Of a DNA stretch of 64,000 nucleotides, positions 17,958-29,507 are shown in pieces. Within the stretch, counting starts at the first letter, position 1. Every line of letters begins with the position of its first letter. The notes under the pieces are model-generated. The model saw only the letters and a program-made list of their open reading frames with translations, searched no databases and was not told the origin of the DNA. The DNA lies in contig JADJPA010000001.1 of NCBI GenBank assembly GCA_016713505.1, forward strand, positions 372,001 through 436,000. Direction: 5' to 3'. The position numbers and the translations under genes were made by a program. Source of the DNA: Candidatus Competibacteraceae bacterium. Its GTDB lineage: Bacteria > Pseudomonadota > Gammaproteobacteria > Competibacterales > Competibacteraceae.

Positions 17958-20678
17958 ATGGACCTAGAAAAACGTCGTGAAGAGCTTGAGCAAACGCGCG
18001 CGGGCGAGCGTTCGGACGATGAGCAGCGGACGCGCCCCTGGGAAGGAGGAACGCCGCGCGAGACGACGGCTGCTGGGGAGCCGGCTACCCCCACGGCCGA
18101 GCTGCTGACGGGCGGGGGGGGACAGACTAAACCGGAGCCGGGCGCGCCGTCCGAAGAAACCCGTCTGGAGGCCTTGGAATCCGGCAAGGTGATCGGGCCT
18201 TTCGAACATCGGGTTCGTTTGTTGCACGATCTCGGTGGCAACCGACGCATCTGGCTGGTGCTGGCCGTGGCACCCACGACCGAACGCGCTAGAGGCATCG
18301 CCGACGAATTTCGAGCGATCAAGTTGTTTTTGCCCCCGAACCTGGGATTGGCCCCCCGCGAAGCCGGACGAGACGAACGGTCCCAACGCGCCGATCTCAT
18401 CGGTTCGCGCGCCTATCTGGCCAAGATTCGCTCTCGGGTCGAGCAGGCGATCAAGCTCGACCACTCGCATATCGCCCGCGTTTATGGCTGGCACCAGGGT
18501 AGCGATGGCTGGGCGTTCGCCGAAATGGAATACATCGACCACCAGTCCAGTCAAAGTTTGGCGAAACTGTTGTGCGACCAGGGCCAGAGCGGATTGCCTT
18601 GGGATGTGGTGTTGAAATGGTTGCAACCCGTTGCCGCCGCGTTGGACCATGCCCGGCAGGAACAGCATATTGGTCATCAAGATGTTGATGCGGATAAGAT
18701 TTTCCTAACGCAAACCGGCCTTGTCAAATTGGTGGGATTCGGCTTGGCGACCGAAGTACGAGAGCCGTGCAGCGTGCTGTTCGGGTCCGGTGCTCCGGGA
18801 AAGGACTCGAACGCGGAAGGTTCGATCGATTCGGTTCCCGCCGAAACCGCGTTTCGCCGCGATGTGTTTGCCTTAGCGTTGCTGGTTTATCAAATGCTGA
18901 TGGGGCACAGCGCCCATGAGGCCAAAACCGAGGCCGCCCACACCATACCGCGACCGTCTGGCTTGACGGACGAAGCCTGGCGGATCTTGCGACGCGGGCT
19001 GGCTTATCCGAGCGAGCTGTGCCCGACCGAAGCCGGCAAGTTCATGGCGGCTCTGGAAGAAGCCCAACGGCCGGCGGAGAAGGCTGGCCGTGGTTGGAAT
19101 GCTTTAAAATGGGGCTGGCTGGCGGGCGCCGGGTTGTTGCTGCTCGCCGCTTTGGGAATCTATGGGTTGACCGAACGGGAAGACCAGGCGCAGGGAACGG
19201 TTAGGCCGGTGCGGACCGAGCCTCCAACGGACGCCCCCGCCACGCCGGTTCAGGAGCCGGACGCACCGCCGGATGTGGGGTTGACCGCGCTGTTGCAGGA
19301 AGCCGAACGCGAAGCCGATTTGCGCGCTTTCGAATCCGCCAAGCGGGTCGACACGGTGGTGGCTTATCAATTGTATTTACAGCGTTGTCCGCGCTGCGGT
19401 TTCAGACAGGAGGCTCGCAGCGCCATTCAGAATCTGGAAGCCGAAGAGAAAATCAGCAAACTCAAGATCGATTTCGAAACGCTGGCGCGGGCGCTCGAAC
19501 GGGAGAATCATGACGAACGGGCCGACGAGGCGCTGGCCCGCTTGAACAGCCTTGCGGCGCTGACGCCCGGCGATCCGTTCGTCGCCGCCGGACGGCGGCG
19601 GATCGCGCTGGCTTGGGTGGCCAGGGCGCAGGCGAGTGCGAACAAGGGTGATCTGGCCGGGGCGCGGCACGCGCTCAAGAAGGCCAGCTCGATTCAGCCG
19701 GATCTGCTCGAACTGACCGGCTTGGAAGCGGGCCTCACCCAGGCGGAGGTCACGGAGCGGGCCAAACAAGACGATACCGAGTCGTTCGCCGACGCCCGGC
19801 GCGGCAATACCCGCAAGGCGTACTGGACGTATCTGGAGAAGTGTGCGGCGAACTGCAACCATCGCGCTGAAGCCGAGGCTGCGCTGGTCCGGCTGGGGCC
19901 GAGCAATCCGGTCATGCGAGATCGGCTGGGCGACGGTTCTCAGGGCCCAGAATTGGTGGTCATTCCAGCCGGCGGTTTCGAGATGGGTTCTCCGAGCGGC
20001 GAAAAAGGGCGTTACAACGACGAACAGCCGCATCCGGCGCGGATTGCCAAAACTTTTGCCATTGGAAAATATGAGGTGATGTTTTTCGAATACGATCGTT
20101 TCGCCGCGGCAACCGGTCGCGCGCTGCCCAACGATCAGGGCTGGGGGCGCGGCCGACGTCCGGTCATCAACGTGAGCTGGCAGGAGGCCAAGGATTATAC
20201 GGAGTGGCTATCCCAGCAAACCGGCCACCGCTACCGGCTACCGACCGAAACCGAGTGGGAGTATGCGGCCCGCGCCGGCACGGCCGCCAGCCGTTACTGG
20301 GGCGACGATCCGAATCAAGGTTGCTTCTACGGTAATGCGGCCGACTTGGATGGCAAGAAGGTGTTTGTCGGCTGGACCACGATGCAGTGTCGCGACGGCT
20401 ATATTTACACGGCGCCGGCCGGCAGCTATCGAAACAACGATTATGGCCTGCACGACATGCTGGGTAATGTTTTGGAATGGACCTGCTCGCTTTACGCTCA
20501 GGATTACCGGGCGCCGAGCCAGAGCTGTGAGGAACCGGAGAGCGAACGTCAGTTCGTGGTGCGCGGCGGCTCCTGGAACGACGAACCGCGTAACGTCCGC
20601 TCCGCGGACCGGCATCGCAACCGACCCGATTTCCGAGATTATTACCTGGGATTTCGGGTGGTGCGGGAGCTGCGCTGA
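17958..20678 (+). CDS. Membrane pseudokinase fused to FGE-sulfatase-like domain
   Basis: About 906 residues. Order: a low-complexity polar N-terminus (1-70), a protein-kinase-like domain (about 75-370), a membrane segment WLAGAGLLLLAALGIYGL (about 385-405), a helical repeat-like region with two CxxC-like pairs (RCPRCGF, KCAANC), and an FGE-sulfatase/SUMF1-like domain (about 662-906, GFEMGSPSGE, NVSWQEAKDYTEWL, RLPTETEWEYAARAG, GLHDMLGNVLEW, RGGSWND). The kinase keeps a lysine (RAIKLF) but reads HQDVDADKI in the catalytic loop, with Asn replaced by Lys, and VGFGLA where DFG belongs, so the Mg-binding Asp is gone. It is probably catalytically dead. The FGE part lacks the catalytic cysteine pair. 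ATG 17958 is preferred over TTG 17940. Confidence 0.85.
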   Translation: MDLEKRREELEQTRAGERSDDEQRTRPWEGGTPRETTAAGEPATPTAELLTGGGGQTKPEPGAPSEETRLEALESGKVIGPFEHRVRLLHDLGGNRRIWLVLAVAPTTERARGIADEFRAIKLFLPPNLGLAPREAGRDERSQRADLIGSRAYLAKIRSRVEQAIKLDHSHIARVYGWHQGSDGWAFAEMEYIDHQSSQSLAKLLCDQGQSGLPWDVVLKWLQPVAAALDHARQEQHIGHQDVDADKIFLTQTGLVKLVGFGLATEVREPCSVLFGSGAPGKDSNAEGSIDSVPAETAFRRDVFALALLVYQMLMGHSAHEAKTEAAHTIPRPSGLTDEAWRILRRGLAYPSELCPTEAGKFMAALEEAQRPAEKAGRGWNALKWGWLAGAGLLLLAALGIYGLTEREDQAQGTVRPVRTEPPTDAPATPVQEPDAPPDVGLTALLQEAEREADLRAFESAKRVDTVVAYQLYLQRCPRCGFRQEARSAIQNLEAEEKISKLKIDFETLARALERENHDERADEALARLNSLAALTPGDPFVAAGRRRIALAWVARAQASANKGDLAGARHALKKASSIQPDLLELTGLEAGLTQAEVTERAKQDDTESFADARRGNTRKAYWTYLEKCAANCNHRAEAEAALVRLGPSNPVMRDRLGDGSQGPELVVIPAGGFEMGSPSGEKGRYNDEQPHPARIAKTFAIGKYEVMFFEYDRFAAATGRALPNDQGWGRGRRPVINVSWQEAKDYTEWLSQQTGHRYRLPTETEWEYAARAGTAASRYWGDDPNQGCFYGNAADLDGKKVFVGWTTMQCRDGYIYTAPAGSYRNNDYGLHDMLGNVLEWTCSLYAQDYRAPSQSCEEPESERQFVVRGGSWNDEPRNVRSADRHRNRPDFRDYYLGFRVVRELR

Positions 20679-20938
20679 GCATTGGCTGCTTGGGCGACGC
20701 CAAAACGATCTCTTGTCCTAAATTTTGGCGCGGCTCCGAAACCTTCAACTCTGTCGGTATCCAGTAATGATTGACCGATCGGGGCGCGACCCAGTGTGCG
20801 TTTGCAACAGAGGCGAGTAAAATTCGGCTGTTGTGATGTGCGTCGGGTTGCTTTTTATGCGCTTTTCGAGTTTTTGCATGATTTCGTAGCTTTTTCGGAG
20901 GTGCCCGCCGCTGCCCGCCGCTACTACGATAGGACACC

Positions 20939-22899
<1,961 letters not shown>

Positions 22900-22903
<4 letters not shown>

Positions 22904-25524
22904 CAGACGATCTGCTAGGCCGTGAAGGCGTCGGGCGCGAAATCGCGCGGAGACGGTTTGGAGCGCTGCTGGCGCTGCTGGCGCTGCTGGCGCTGCTGGG
23001 CGGCGAGCGGGTTTGGGCAACCGCCGAACCGGCTCAGGAGCGCATGACGGCGACGGTGGTCGAATTCAGCGTCAGAGGCGAGTTGAACGAGCAAGCCGGC
23101 GCGATCATCGCCGATCTGATGATGTCGGCCATCGCCAACACCGGCCGGTTCACGCTCAAGGATCGGCTGCCATTGTCGGCGGCGGCCAAGATCGCCAAAG
23201 CTCAGGAATTGGGTTCCACAGGCTTGCTCGATCCCAAGACCGCCGCCGAGTTGGGGCGGTTGTACGGGGTCGATGCGGTGGTGACCGGCGGCATCTCGAA
23301 GCTGGGGGATCTCATTACCGTCACCGCGCGGCTGATCGACACCAAAACGGCTTCCCTGCTGGGCAGCGGACAGGTTCAAGATAAGGACATCGATACCATC
23401 CAGATCAAGGTCAACGATCTGGCCGCCATGGTGATGGCTCCACCCGCCGCGCCACGGACTTATGCGCTGACGGTCAGGAGCGATCCCGCCGACGCCGGCA
23501 TCCGCTTGCTCAACCATCCGACACCCTATCAACCGGGAATTCGGCTAGCGGTGGGAGACTATGAGCTTGAGGTCTCCAAGCCGGGGTATGCTTCGCGCAA
23601 GCTACCGCTGCGCATCAGCGATCGCGATGCGGTCCTCAACGTAGCGCTGGAGAAGGCCCGTTACGCTCTGACGGTTCGTCCCGAACCCGCGGACGCGAAG
23701 GTTCGCTTGCTCAACGCGCCGGTTCCTTATCAGCCAGGAATCCCGTTACCGCCGGGTCATTATGAAATCGAAGTGGCTCGCGAGGGGTATCTCGCGCACA
23801 AATTTCCGGTTCAGATTATCGACAGCGAGGTCAGCGTCCCGGTAACGCTGGAAAAGACGGCTCCACCGCCGCCCGTCCGACAATATCGGCTGACCGTACA
23901 GACCGATCCGCCCCAGGCAACGGTGCGTTTGTTGAACGCGAAAACCCCTTATCAACCCGGCGTGATGCTGCCTCCTGGCAATTACACGGTCGCCATCAGT
24001 CAAGCCGGATACGAGGCTACCCAAGTCGCGGTGCCGATCTTCGATAGCGATGTGACGGTACCCGTGAAGTTAGCCAAAAAGCCCGAACCCCCCAAACCGA
24101 CCATGTACCGGCTGACGGTTCAAGTCGATCCGGCGGATGCGCGAGTGCGCTTGCGGGGTAGCAAGACGGCGTACAAGGCCGGCATCTTGCTACCGCCGGG
24201 GAACTACACGGTGGAAATAGCCCGCACGGGTTACGAAACCAAACAGCTTCCGGTGCGGATCGCCGATGGCGATGTGAGCGTGCCGGTGTCATTGCTCAAG
24301 CAACCTGAGCCGGAGCCGCCGACGCTATACCGGCTGACGGTGCAAGCCGATCCGGCGGATGCGCGAGTGCGCTTGCTAGGGAGCAAGATCGCCTACCGGC
24401 CGGGCGTGTCTTTACCGCCAGGCGGCTACACCGTGGAAGTGTCGCGGGCCGGCTATGAAACCCAGCGGCTGACGGCGCGCGTTGCCGGCAGCGATGTGAC
24501 GGTACCGGTGGTGCTGGTCAAACAGCCGGAACCCAGCCGCTACGCGCTGACCGTTCGCCCCGAGCCGGCGGACGCCCAGGTCCGGCTGCGCGGAACCAAC
24601 CTACCCTACCGGCCCGGCGTATCGCTAGCGCCCGGTAGCTATACGGTGGACGTTTCCAAAGCGGGTTACGAAACCCGCCAGGTATCGGTGCGGATCGCCG
24701 ATGGCGATGTGACGGTGCCGGTGGCGTTGGTCAAGCTGCCGGAACCCAGCCGCTACGCGCTGACCGTTCGTCCCGAGCCGGCGGACGCCCAGGTCCGGCT
24801 GCGCGGAACCCGTATCGTGTATCAACCGGGCATTTCGCTGGCGCCGGGCAATTACACAGTGGAGGTCTCCAAGATCGGCTATGAAACCAAACAGCTAACG
24901 GTGCGGATCGCCGACGGCGAGGTGACGGTGCCGGTGGCGTTGGCCAAACCGCCCGAGCCCACGCAATATCGGCTTACCGTACGTTCGAACCCGGAAGATG
25001 CCAGAGTCCGGCTGGTGAACTCCTCGTATGTTTACCGACCGGGAGTGCCGCTGCCTCCAGGCCATTACACGGTCGAAGTGAGCGATCGTGGTTACGAATC
25101 CAAGCGAGTGAGCGTGCGGATCGCCGATGATGATGTGACGGTGCCGGTCGAGTTGGAAAAACTAGCTTCCGCTCCAACGCCTTCGCCAGCGCCTGCGTCG
25201 CCAGCGCCTTCGCGCGGCGAATGGCGCATCGGCTCGGTGCAGGTCGACAGTTCGATGAGCGGCGTCGATCGCACGGAAGTGTCGCGGATCTTGAGCGGTT
25301 ACATCGGGCGGACGGTGACGCGCGATACCTTGCTGGATGGCGCCATGCGGGTCTATCAAGCCACCGGTGTGACCGTCAGTTTCGTCGTGCGCCCCGGAGC
25401 TTCCGGGGGGGCGGCCCTTTACGCCCGCGCCGCCCGCCAAGCGCGGCGGACCTATGAAAGCAGTCTGTCCATCATGAGCCGCAGCCAGCTCGAAAATTCG
25501 GGCTTCGGAGTTTCGGTCGAGTGA
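22900..25524 (+). CDS. CsgG-like lipoprotein-type N-domain with eight PEGA repeats
   Basis: 874 residues. A signal peptide (LLALLALLALLGG, cleavage probably after VWA near 41) precedes a CsgG/FlgO-like domain (about 50-180: TVVEFSVRG, DPKTAAELGRLYGVDAVVTG, TARLIDTKT). Then come eight PEGA repeats of about 70 residues, each opening with YxLTVxxxPxDAxVRL and holding YxPGxxLPPGxYxVEVxxxGYE and VPVxL. A Pro-rich linker leads to a C-terminal region (about 770-874) with RIGSVQVDSSMSG, ILSGYIGRTVTRDTLLDGA and YQATGVTVSFVVRPG, which looks like a POTRA-type fold. The ATG overlaps the kinase stop by 4 nt. It is probably periplasmic or outer-membrane associated and works with the two upstream membrane kinases. 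No cysteine follows the signal peptide, so it is not an evident lipoprotein. Confidence 0.85.
22963..22998 (+). repeat. Four gcgctgctg 9-bp repeats in a signal peptide
   Basis: Four perfect 9-bp tandem copies encoding the Ala-Leu-Leu core of the signal peptide of the PEGA protein. Copy-number change would lengthen or shorten the hydrophobic core in steps of three residues. Confidence 0.9.
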
Positions 25525-25587
25525 CTTTGCCCGGAGTCCAAGGAAAGTGCGGGGTGCTGATGGGTCGAGCCGCCGCGTTGCGGAGGT

Positions 25588-27363
25588 TTATTCGTCCTTA
25601 GGATGATAGCCGGGATGATCGATCATGGCGGTATGGTCGCCGCGCACGATGGGAAGATAGCGAGGCTTCCAGAACCGAGAACGGAGATAGGTATCCAGAT
25701 CGCGCCCGGCGAGATCGGTCCGCCCGGCGACCCCTTCCTTCAAGGCTTGCTCGATCACGCGGGAGCCGACCCGAATGCTGACTTCCCGTAGCTCGCGTAC
25801 CGGCGGATAGATGCGACCGGCTTTCAGATGCGCCGCCGCCGTGTAGTCGGCGAGTGCATAGGCGGCTTCCAGCACCATGGCGTCGGTTACTTCGCGACAC
25901 TCGGCCAGAATGGTGCCAAACCCCAGGCCGGGGAAAATGAAGGCGTTGTTGCCCTGACCGACCGGGTGGAGATGGCCGTCCCGTTCGACATCGGGAAAGG
26001 GGCTACCAGCCGCGACGATGGCTCGGCCTTCGCTCCAATCCAAAATATCTTCCGGCAAGGCTTCGCAGGCCGAGGTGGGGTTAGAGAGCGGGAAAATGAT
26101 CGGTCGGGTGGTGTTGCGGGCCATGGCCTGTACGACCGGATGATTGAAGGCGCCGGTTTGGCCGCTCAACCCGAGCAGCGCGGTAGCCTTGGTATTCTCG
26201 ATCGTTTCCAGCAAGGTAGGAATGTCGTTGGCGATCCGCCAGTCAGCGATAGTTGTGCGCGGTTGAACGAAAGGTTGCTTGTAGGCTTCGACGTTACGAC
26301 CTTCGACCAACAGGCCGCGCGAATCGAGCACACAGACGCGATCGCGGGCTTCTTCGGGGTTCAAGCCTTCCCGGAGCAGTCCTTGGGTGATGGCCCAGGC
26401 CACGCCGATCCCACCGGCTCCAGCCCCCAAAATCACAATGCGCTGGTCTCTCAGCGCTTCACCTTTGAGCCGGCTGGCCGAAAGCAGGCCGGCCAACGCC
26501 ACCGCGCCGGTCCCCTGAATATCGTCGTTGAAGGACGGCAACTGCTTGCGGTAGCGCTCCAAGACCGTGAAAGCGACATCCTTGGACAGATCCTCCCACT
26601 GGATGACGGCGCGCGGCCAACGTTCGTGGATGGCTTTGACGAATTTGTCCAGAAAGCTTAAATAGCGTTCGCCGCGCAGGCGGCGCTGCCGCACGCCCAA
26701 ATAAAACTCGTCGTTGAGCAATTCCAACCGGTCGGTGCCGACATCCAGTTTGACCGGCATGGTATGGAAGGGATCGACGCCCCCGCCGATGGTGTAAATA
26801 GCCAGCTTGCCGATGGCGATGGCCAGGCCGCCGTAGCCCTGATCGCCGATGCCGAGGATGGCCGAAGAATCGGTTGCGACGATCATCCGTACATCGTTCC
26901 AGGGGAAATTGCGGACCACGCCCGCGGCGCGATCGATGTTGAGCGGTGAGAACGACAGGCCGCGCGGGTTCTGATAAAGATGGCTGAACTGTTGGACCGC
27001 TTGTCCGACCGTCGGGGTGTAGATAATCGGCATCATTTCTTCGAGATGCCGCTCCAGCAGGGCATAGAACAGGGTTTCGGCGCGCTCCTGCAAGGCTCTG
27101 AGGTATTGATACTTGGCGATAGGGTCGGGCTCCCGCAGAAAACCGCGATAGACTCGCTCGACCTGTTGCTCCAGGGTATTGACTTGCGGGGGCAGCAAAC
27201 CGTCCAGCCCCAAGGCGACCCGTTCGTCCTCGGTGAACGCGGTGCCTTTGTTGCTCAGGACCAGCCGTAGCAGGGCGATGCCTTCCAAATACACTTCCAT
27301 GTACTCATGACCTTCGGCGTCGGTCTTAATGTCGAAATAGGGGCTGATAGGGTCTCGTTTCAT
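25588..27363 (-). CDS. maeA: NAD-type malic enzyme (malate dehydrogenase, decarboxylating)
   Basis: 591 residues, the large-subunit length of the MaeA/SfcA group. It converts malate to pyruvate and CO2 with NAD(P) reduction. Motifs: MMPIIYTPTVGQAVQQFSH with the catalytic Tyr, the GLAIAIGKL region with the catalytic Lys, FNDDIQGTGAVALAG (signature), the dinucleotide site ILGAGAGGIGVA, and LGLSGQTGAF. NAD preference is inferred from the overall form, not shown by sequence alone. ATG 27363 has a weak upstream ribosome-binding site. It is a single gene with a good promoter about 55-85 nt upstream. Confidence 0.96.
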   Translation of the reverse strand: MKRDPISPYFDIKTDAEGHEYMEVYLEGIALLRLVLSNKGTAFTEDERVALGLDGLLPPQVNTLEQQVERVYRGFLREPDPIAKYQYLRALQERAETLFYALLERHLEEMMPIIYTPTVGQAVQQFSHLYQNPRGLSFSPLNIDRAAGVVRNFPWNDVRMIVATDSSAILGIGDQGYGGLAIAIGKLAIYTIGGGVDPFHTMPVKLDVGTDRLELLNDEFYLGVRQRRLRGERYLSFLDKFVKAIHERWPRAVIQWEDLSKDVAFTVLERYRKQLPSFNDDIQGTGAVALAGLLSASRLKGEALRDQRIVILGAGAGGIGVAWAITQGLLREGLNPEEARDRVCVLDSRGLLVEGRNVEAYKQPFVQPRTTIADWRIANDIPTLLETIENTKATALLGLSGQTGAFNHPVVQAMARNTTRPIIFPLSNPTSACEALPEDILDWSEGRAIVAAGSPFPDVERDGHLHPVGQGNNAFIFPGLGFGTILAECREVTDAMVLEAAYALADYTAAAHLKAGRIYPPVRELREVSIRVGSRVIEQALKEGVAGRTDLAGRDLDTYLRSRFWKPRYLPIVRGDHTAMIDHPGYHPKDE

Positions 27364-27415
27364 CGGATCGCTTTAAGTTCGTGCAATGGTAACTATGTCA
27401 AAATAAGGACACAAA

Positions 27416-27446
27416 ATTATACTGATTTTTAGCCTAAAAAAGTCAA
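27416..27446 (-). promoter_or_regulatory. Sigma-70 promoter of malic enzyme
   Basis: On the minus strand TTGACT (27446-27441) and a consensus TATAAT (27421-27416) with a 19-bp spacer, longer than the ideal 17. Transcription would start near 27409, giving a leader of about 45 nt. Confidence 0.55.
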
Positions 27447-27452
27447 AAAAAA

Positions 27453-27477
27453 TGATCGGGCCAAGTTGGACCGATCA
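27453..27477 (-). terminator. Near-perfect 25-bp inverted repeat with T-run, next to the maeA promoter
   Basis: TGATCGG/CCGATCA arms and inner CCA/TGG arms around a 3-nt centre. On the minus strand it is followed by eight T residues that run into the maeA -35 box. This has the form of an intrinsic terminator, but no minus-strand gene is seen upstream, so it may instead be an operator overlapping the promoter edge, or insulate the promoter. Confidence 0.5.
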
Positions 27478-27807
27478 AGCTCTATTTTAGGTCTTTCAAG
27501 TGCTGCCCGTCGTCAGCTTTGGTTGCATAAATTTGCACGGAATGCCCGTTGGATTCAGGAATGTGTATTGTAAAAACACAGTATTTTTCACTAAAATAAT
27601 AAAGTTTGGTTTAAATGCAAACATTTTTTCGGCTGGGTTGAATCATTTTTGTTTCAGCTCAATTGGACAACGTTGAAAATTTAGCTTTGGTAGGCTCAAA
27701 CGACTCATGAGACTCTCGGCGGGACTTTTAAAATAGGTATGACAATTGCAAGTACGTTTCGTACCGTAGCAAAATTTTTAGTCAATATCTACCAGGAAGC
27801 CGTGTAG

Positions 27808-28203
27808 ATGAACATTCAACTCCAGCGCAAGCAGATTATCATCCTAGGATTGGCCATGAGCTTGGCTGTGGCCTCTTATTGGATTCCAATACCGCAGCGG
27901 CACTTGCCACCGCTGGCACAGCCGGAGCTATCCGAGCCCGCTAATATCTCCACTATCAACGATTCAATTGCTTTTATCCGCGAACCGGCAACGGCACAAC
28001 GATTTCCAGTGGCGGAGCAAGTGGTGCAGAGCCTGCCTTCCCGCTCGGGTCTGATCGCAAAGGCAAGCGAACCCGTTTCCGTAAGATCGTTGTCCCGCAA
28101 GCAGTTTATCGAGCCGCAAGAACTGGGCAACGGCGATACGGCGCGCTTGGGCAATGTATTGCTCGTGCCGGTCAAGAATCTTGACCTACCGCAAAAACGC
28201 TAA
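27808..28203 (+). CDS. Hypothetical membrane-anchored or secreted protein
   Basis: 131 residues with no family recognised. The N-terminus (MNIQLQRKQIIILGLAMSLAVASYWIPIP) is a signal peptide or signal anchor; the rest is polar, Pro- and Ser-rich and probably outside the inner membrane. The ATG at 27808 is preceded by an AGGAAG eleven bases upstream (CCAGGAAGCCGTGTAG). It stands alone between maeA (divergent) and the enoyl-CoA hydratase gene 378 nt downstream. The assignment as a real gene rests on the signal segment, the ribosome-binding site and the lack of an overlapping alternative. Confidence 0.6.
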   Translation: MNIQLQRKQIIILGLAMSLAVASYWIPIPQRHLPPLAQPELSEPANISTINDSIAFIREPATAQRFPVAEQVVQSLPSRSGLIAKASEPVSVRSLSRKQFIEPQELGNGDTARLGNVLLVPVKNLDLPQKR

Positions 28204-28581
28204 GTGGTTGTCGGAGCGTCTTGCTGGCCCAGCCTATAAAATTCTCGTCTCAATGCTCAGGAGCGGCCGGCCGGTCGCTCCTGTCGGTCCAGCTTGGCCA
28301 GTAACATCGATGTCGTTCCCAAAAAATCAAAGGTTCTAGCACCCGCTGGCGCGCCCGTTTGGCGGCTGCCGAATAGCGGCTCGCGCGCCTTCCTGCCAGC
28401 GCCGATTTCCCTGATCCTGGTGCAGGATCTTCGCACCGGTCCATCCTGAGCCGATGCATTCTGGCTTATACTGTGCGCGGTGGCAAAAACCGTCGGGACG
28501 CGCGCCTAACATCCAAGTCCGTGCGAGCGCGATCCCCTCAAAATCACAAGCGCCCCAGCACTTGCTAAGGAGGATCCATTC
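28204..28581. other. Intergenic region with a long hairpin
   Basis: 378 nt without a credible gene. At 28258-28283 CAGGAGCG...CGCTCCTG forms an 8-bp perfect stem, extendable to 11 bp with one G-T pair, around a GGCC loop. No T tract follows on either strand, so it may be a Rho-associated or processing hairpin at the end of the upstream gene. The promoter of the enoyl-CoA hydratase gene should be in the right half but was not identified. Confidence 0.5.
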
Positions 28582-29358
28582 ATGACTTTTCAAACGATCC
28601 GGGTCGAAGCCCGCGGCCCAGTGTCCCTCATCACCCTTGACCGTCCCAAAGCCTTCAACGCGCTATCCAACGAATTAATGGATGAGTTGACCCAAGCGTT
28701 GGACGCCATCGAAGCCGATGAGGCGATCCGCGCCATCGTTCTCACCGGCGGCGAAAAGGTGTTCGCCGCCGGCGCCGACATCAAAGGCATGAAAAATTAC
28801 TCTTACATGGACGCGTACAAGGGCAATTTCATCACCCGCAATTGGGAACGGGTCAGCCGTTGCCGTAAGCCGGTGATCGCCGCGGTGGCCGGTTATGCCT
28901 TGGGCGGCGGTTGCGAGCTGGCGATGATGTGCGACTTCATTTTGGCCGGCGACAACGCCAAATTCGGTCAGCCCGAAATCAAGCTCGGCATCTTGCCCGG
29001 CGCCGGCGGCACCCAGCGGCTGACCCGGCTGGTCGGTAAGTCCAAAGCCATGGAATTGTGTTTGACCGGGCGGATGATGGATGCCGCCGAAGCCGAACGC
29101 GCGGGCTTGGTCAGCCGCATCGTACCGGTGGCGGACTTGCTGGCGGAGGCGCTAAAAACGGCTGAACTCATCGCCGCGCAATCCTTGCCAGCGGTGATGA
29201 TGACCAAGGAATGCGTCAACCGTGCTCTCGAAACTTCGCTGGCCGAGGGCTTGCTGTTCGAACGTCGCACCTTCCACGCGGTGTTCGCCACCGACGATCA
29301 GAAGGAGGGAATGGAGGCCTTCGTCGGCAAGCGCGCGCCGGATTTCAAGCATCGCTGA
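28582..29358 (+). CDS. Enoyl-CoA hydratase (crotonase family)
   Basis: 258 residues, standard crotonase length. It hydrates short-chain trans-2-enoyl-CoA in beta-oxidation or the butyryl/PHB-related cycle. Oxyanion-hole segments: [11 protein letters not shown] (first) and [15 protein letters not shown] (second). Catalytic Glu residues are in the usual places: one in [19 protein letters not shown] and one just upstream of it. ATG 28582 has a fine AAGGAGGAT ribosome-binding site. 150 nt downstream, in the same direction, is the 3-hydroxyacyl-CoA dehydrogenase gene, the next enzyme in the pathway. Chain-length preference cannot be told. Confidence 0.93.
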   Translation: MTFQTIRVEARGPVSLITLDRPKAFNALSNELMDELTQALDAIEADEAIRAIVLTGGEKVFAAGADIKGMKNYSYMDAYKGNFITRNWERVSRCRKPVIAAVAGYALGGGCELAMMCDFILAGDNAKFGQPEIKLGILPGAGGTQRLTRLVGKSKAMELCLTGRMMDAAEAERAGLVSRIVPVADLLAEALKTAELIAAQSLPAVMMTKECVNRALETSLAEGLLFERRTFHAVFATDDQKEGMEAFVGKRAPDFKHR

Positions 29359-29507
29359 TCCCGTCGCGTTGGCCCGTTGGGTCGGCCGGGACAATGGATT
29401 AACAGAAAACCTAAAAATTCAATATAATAGTTAATGTTTATCCGGGCCGGCGGGTTTTCCAATGCCGGAAAAAACCAAGTGTCAATCTCCACAAGAAGGG
29501 ATAAGCG

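Larger units (their letters stand above)
27364..27807. other. AT-rich intergenic region upstream of maeA and of a small hypothetical gene
   Basis: 444 nt, clearly lower in GC than the flanks. It holds the maeA promoter and inverted repeat listed separately. Close to the right end, GTACG TTT CGTAC (27752-27764) with flanking TTGC/GCAA makes a small hairpin followed by AAATTTTT, some 40 nt before the next start codon. No protein-coding sequence seen. Confidence 0.6.

Noticed and set aside
28258..28283. Intrinsic terminator
   Set aside because: The stem is strong but no T tract follows on either strand, so it is only reported as a hairpin.
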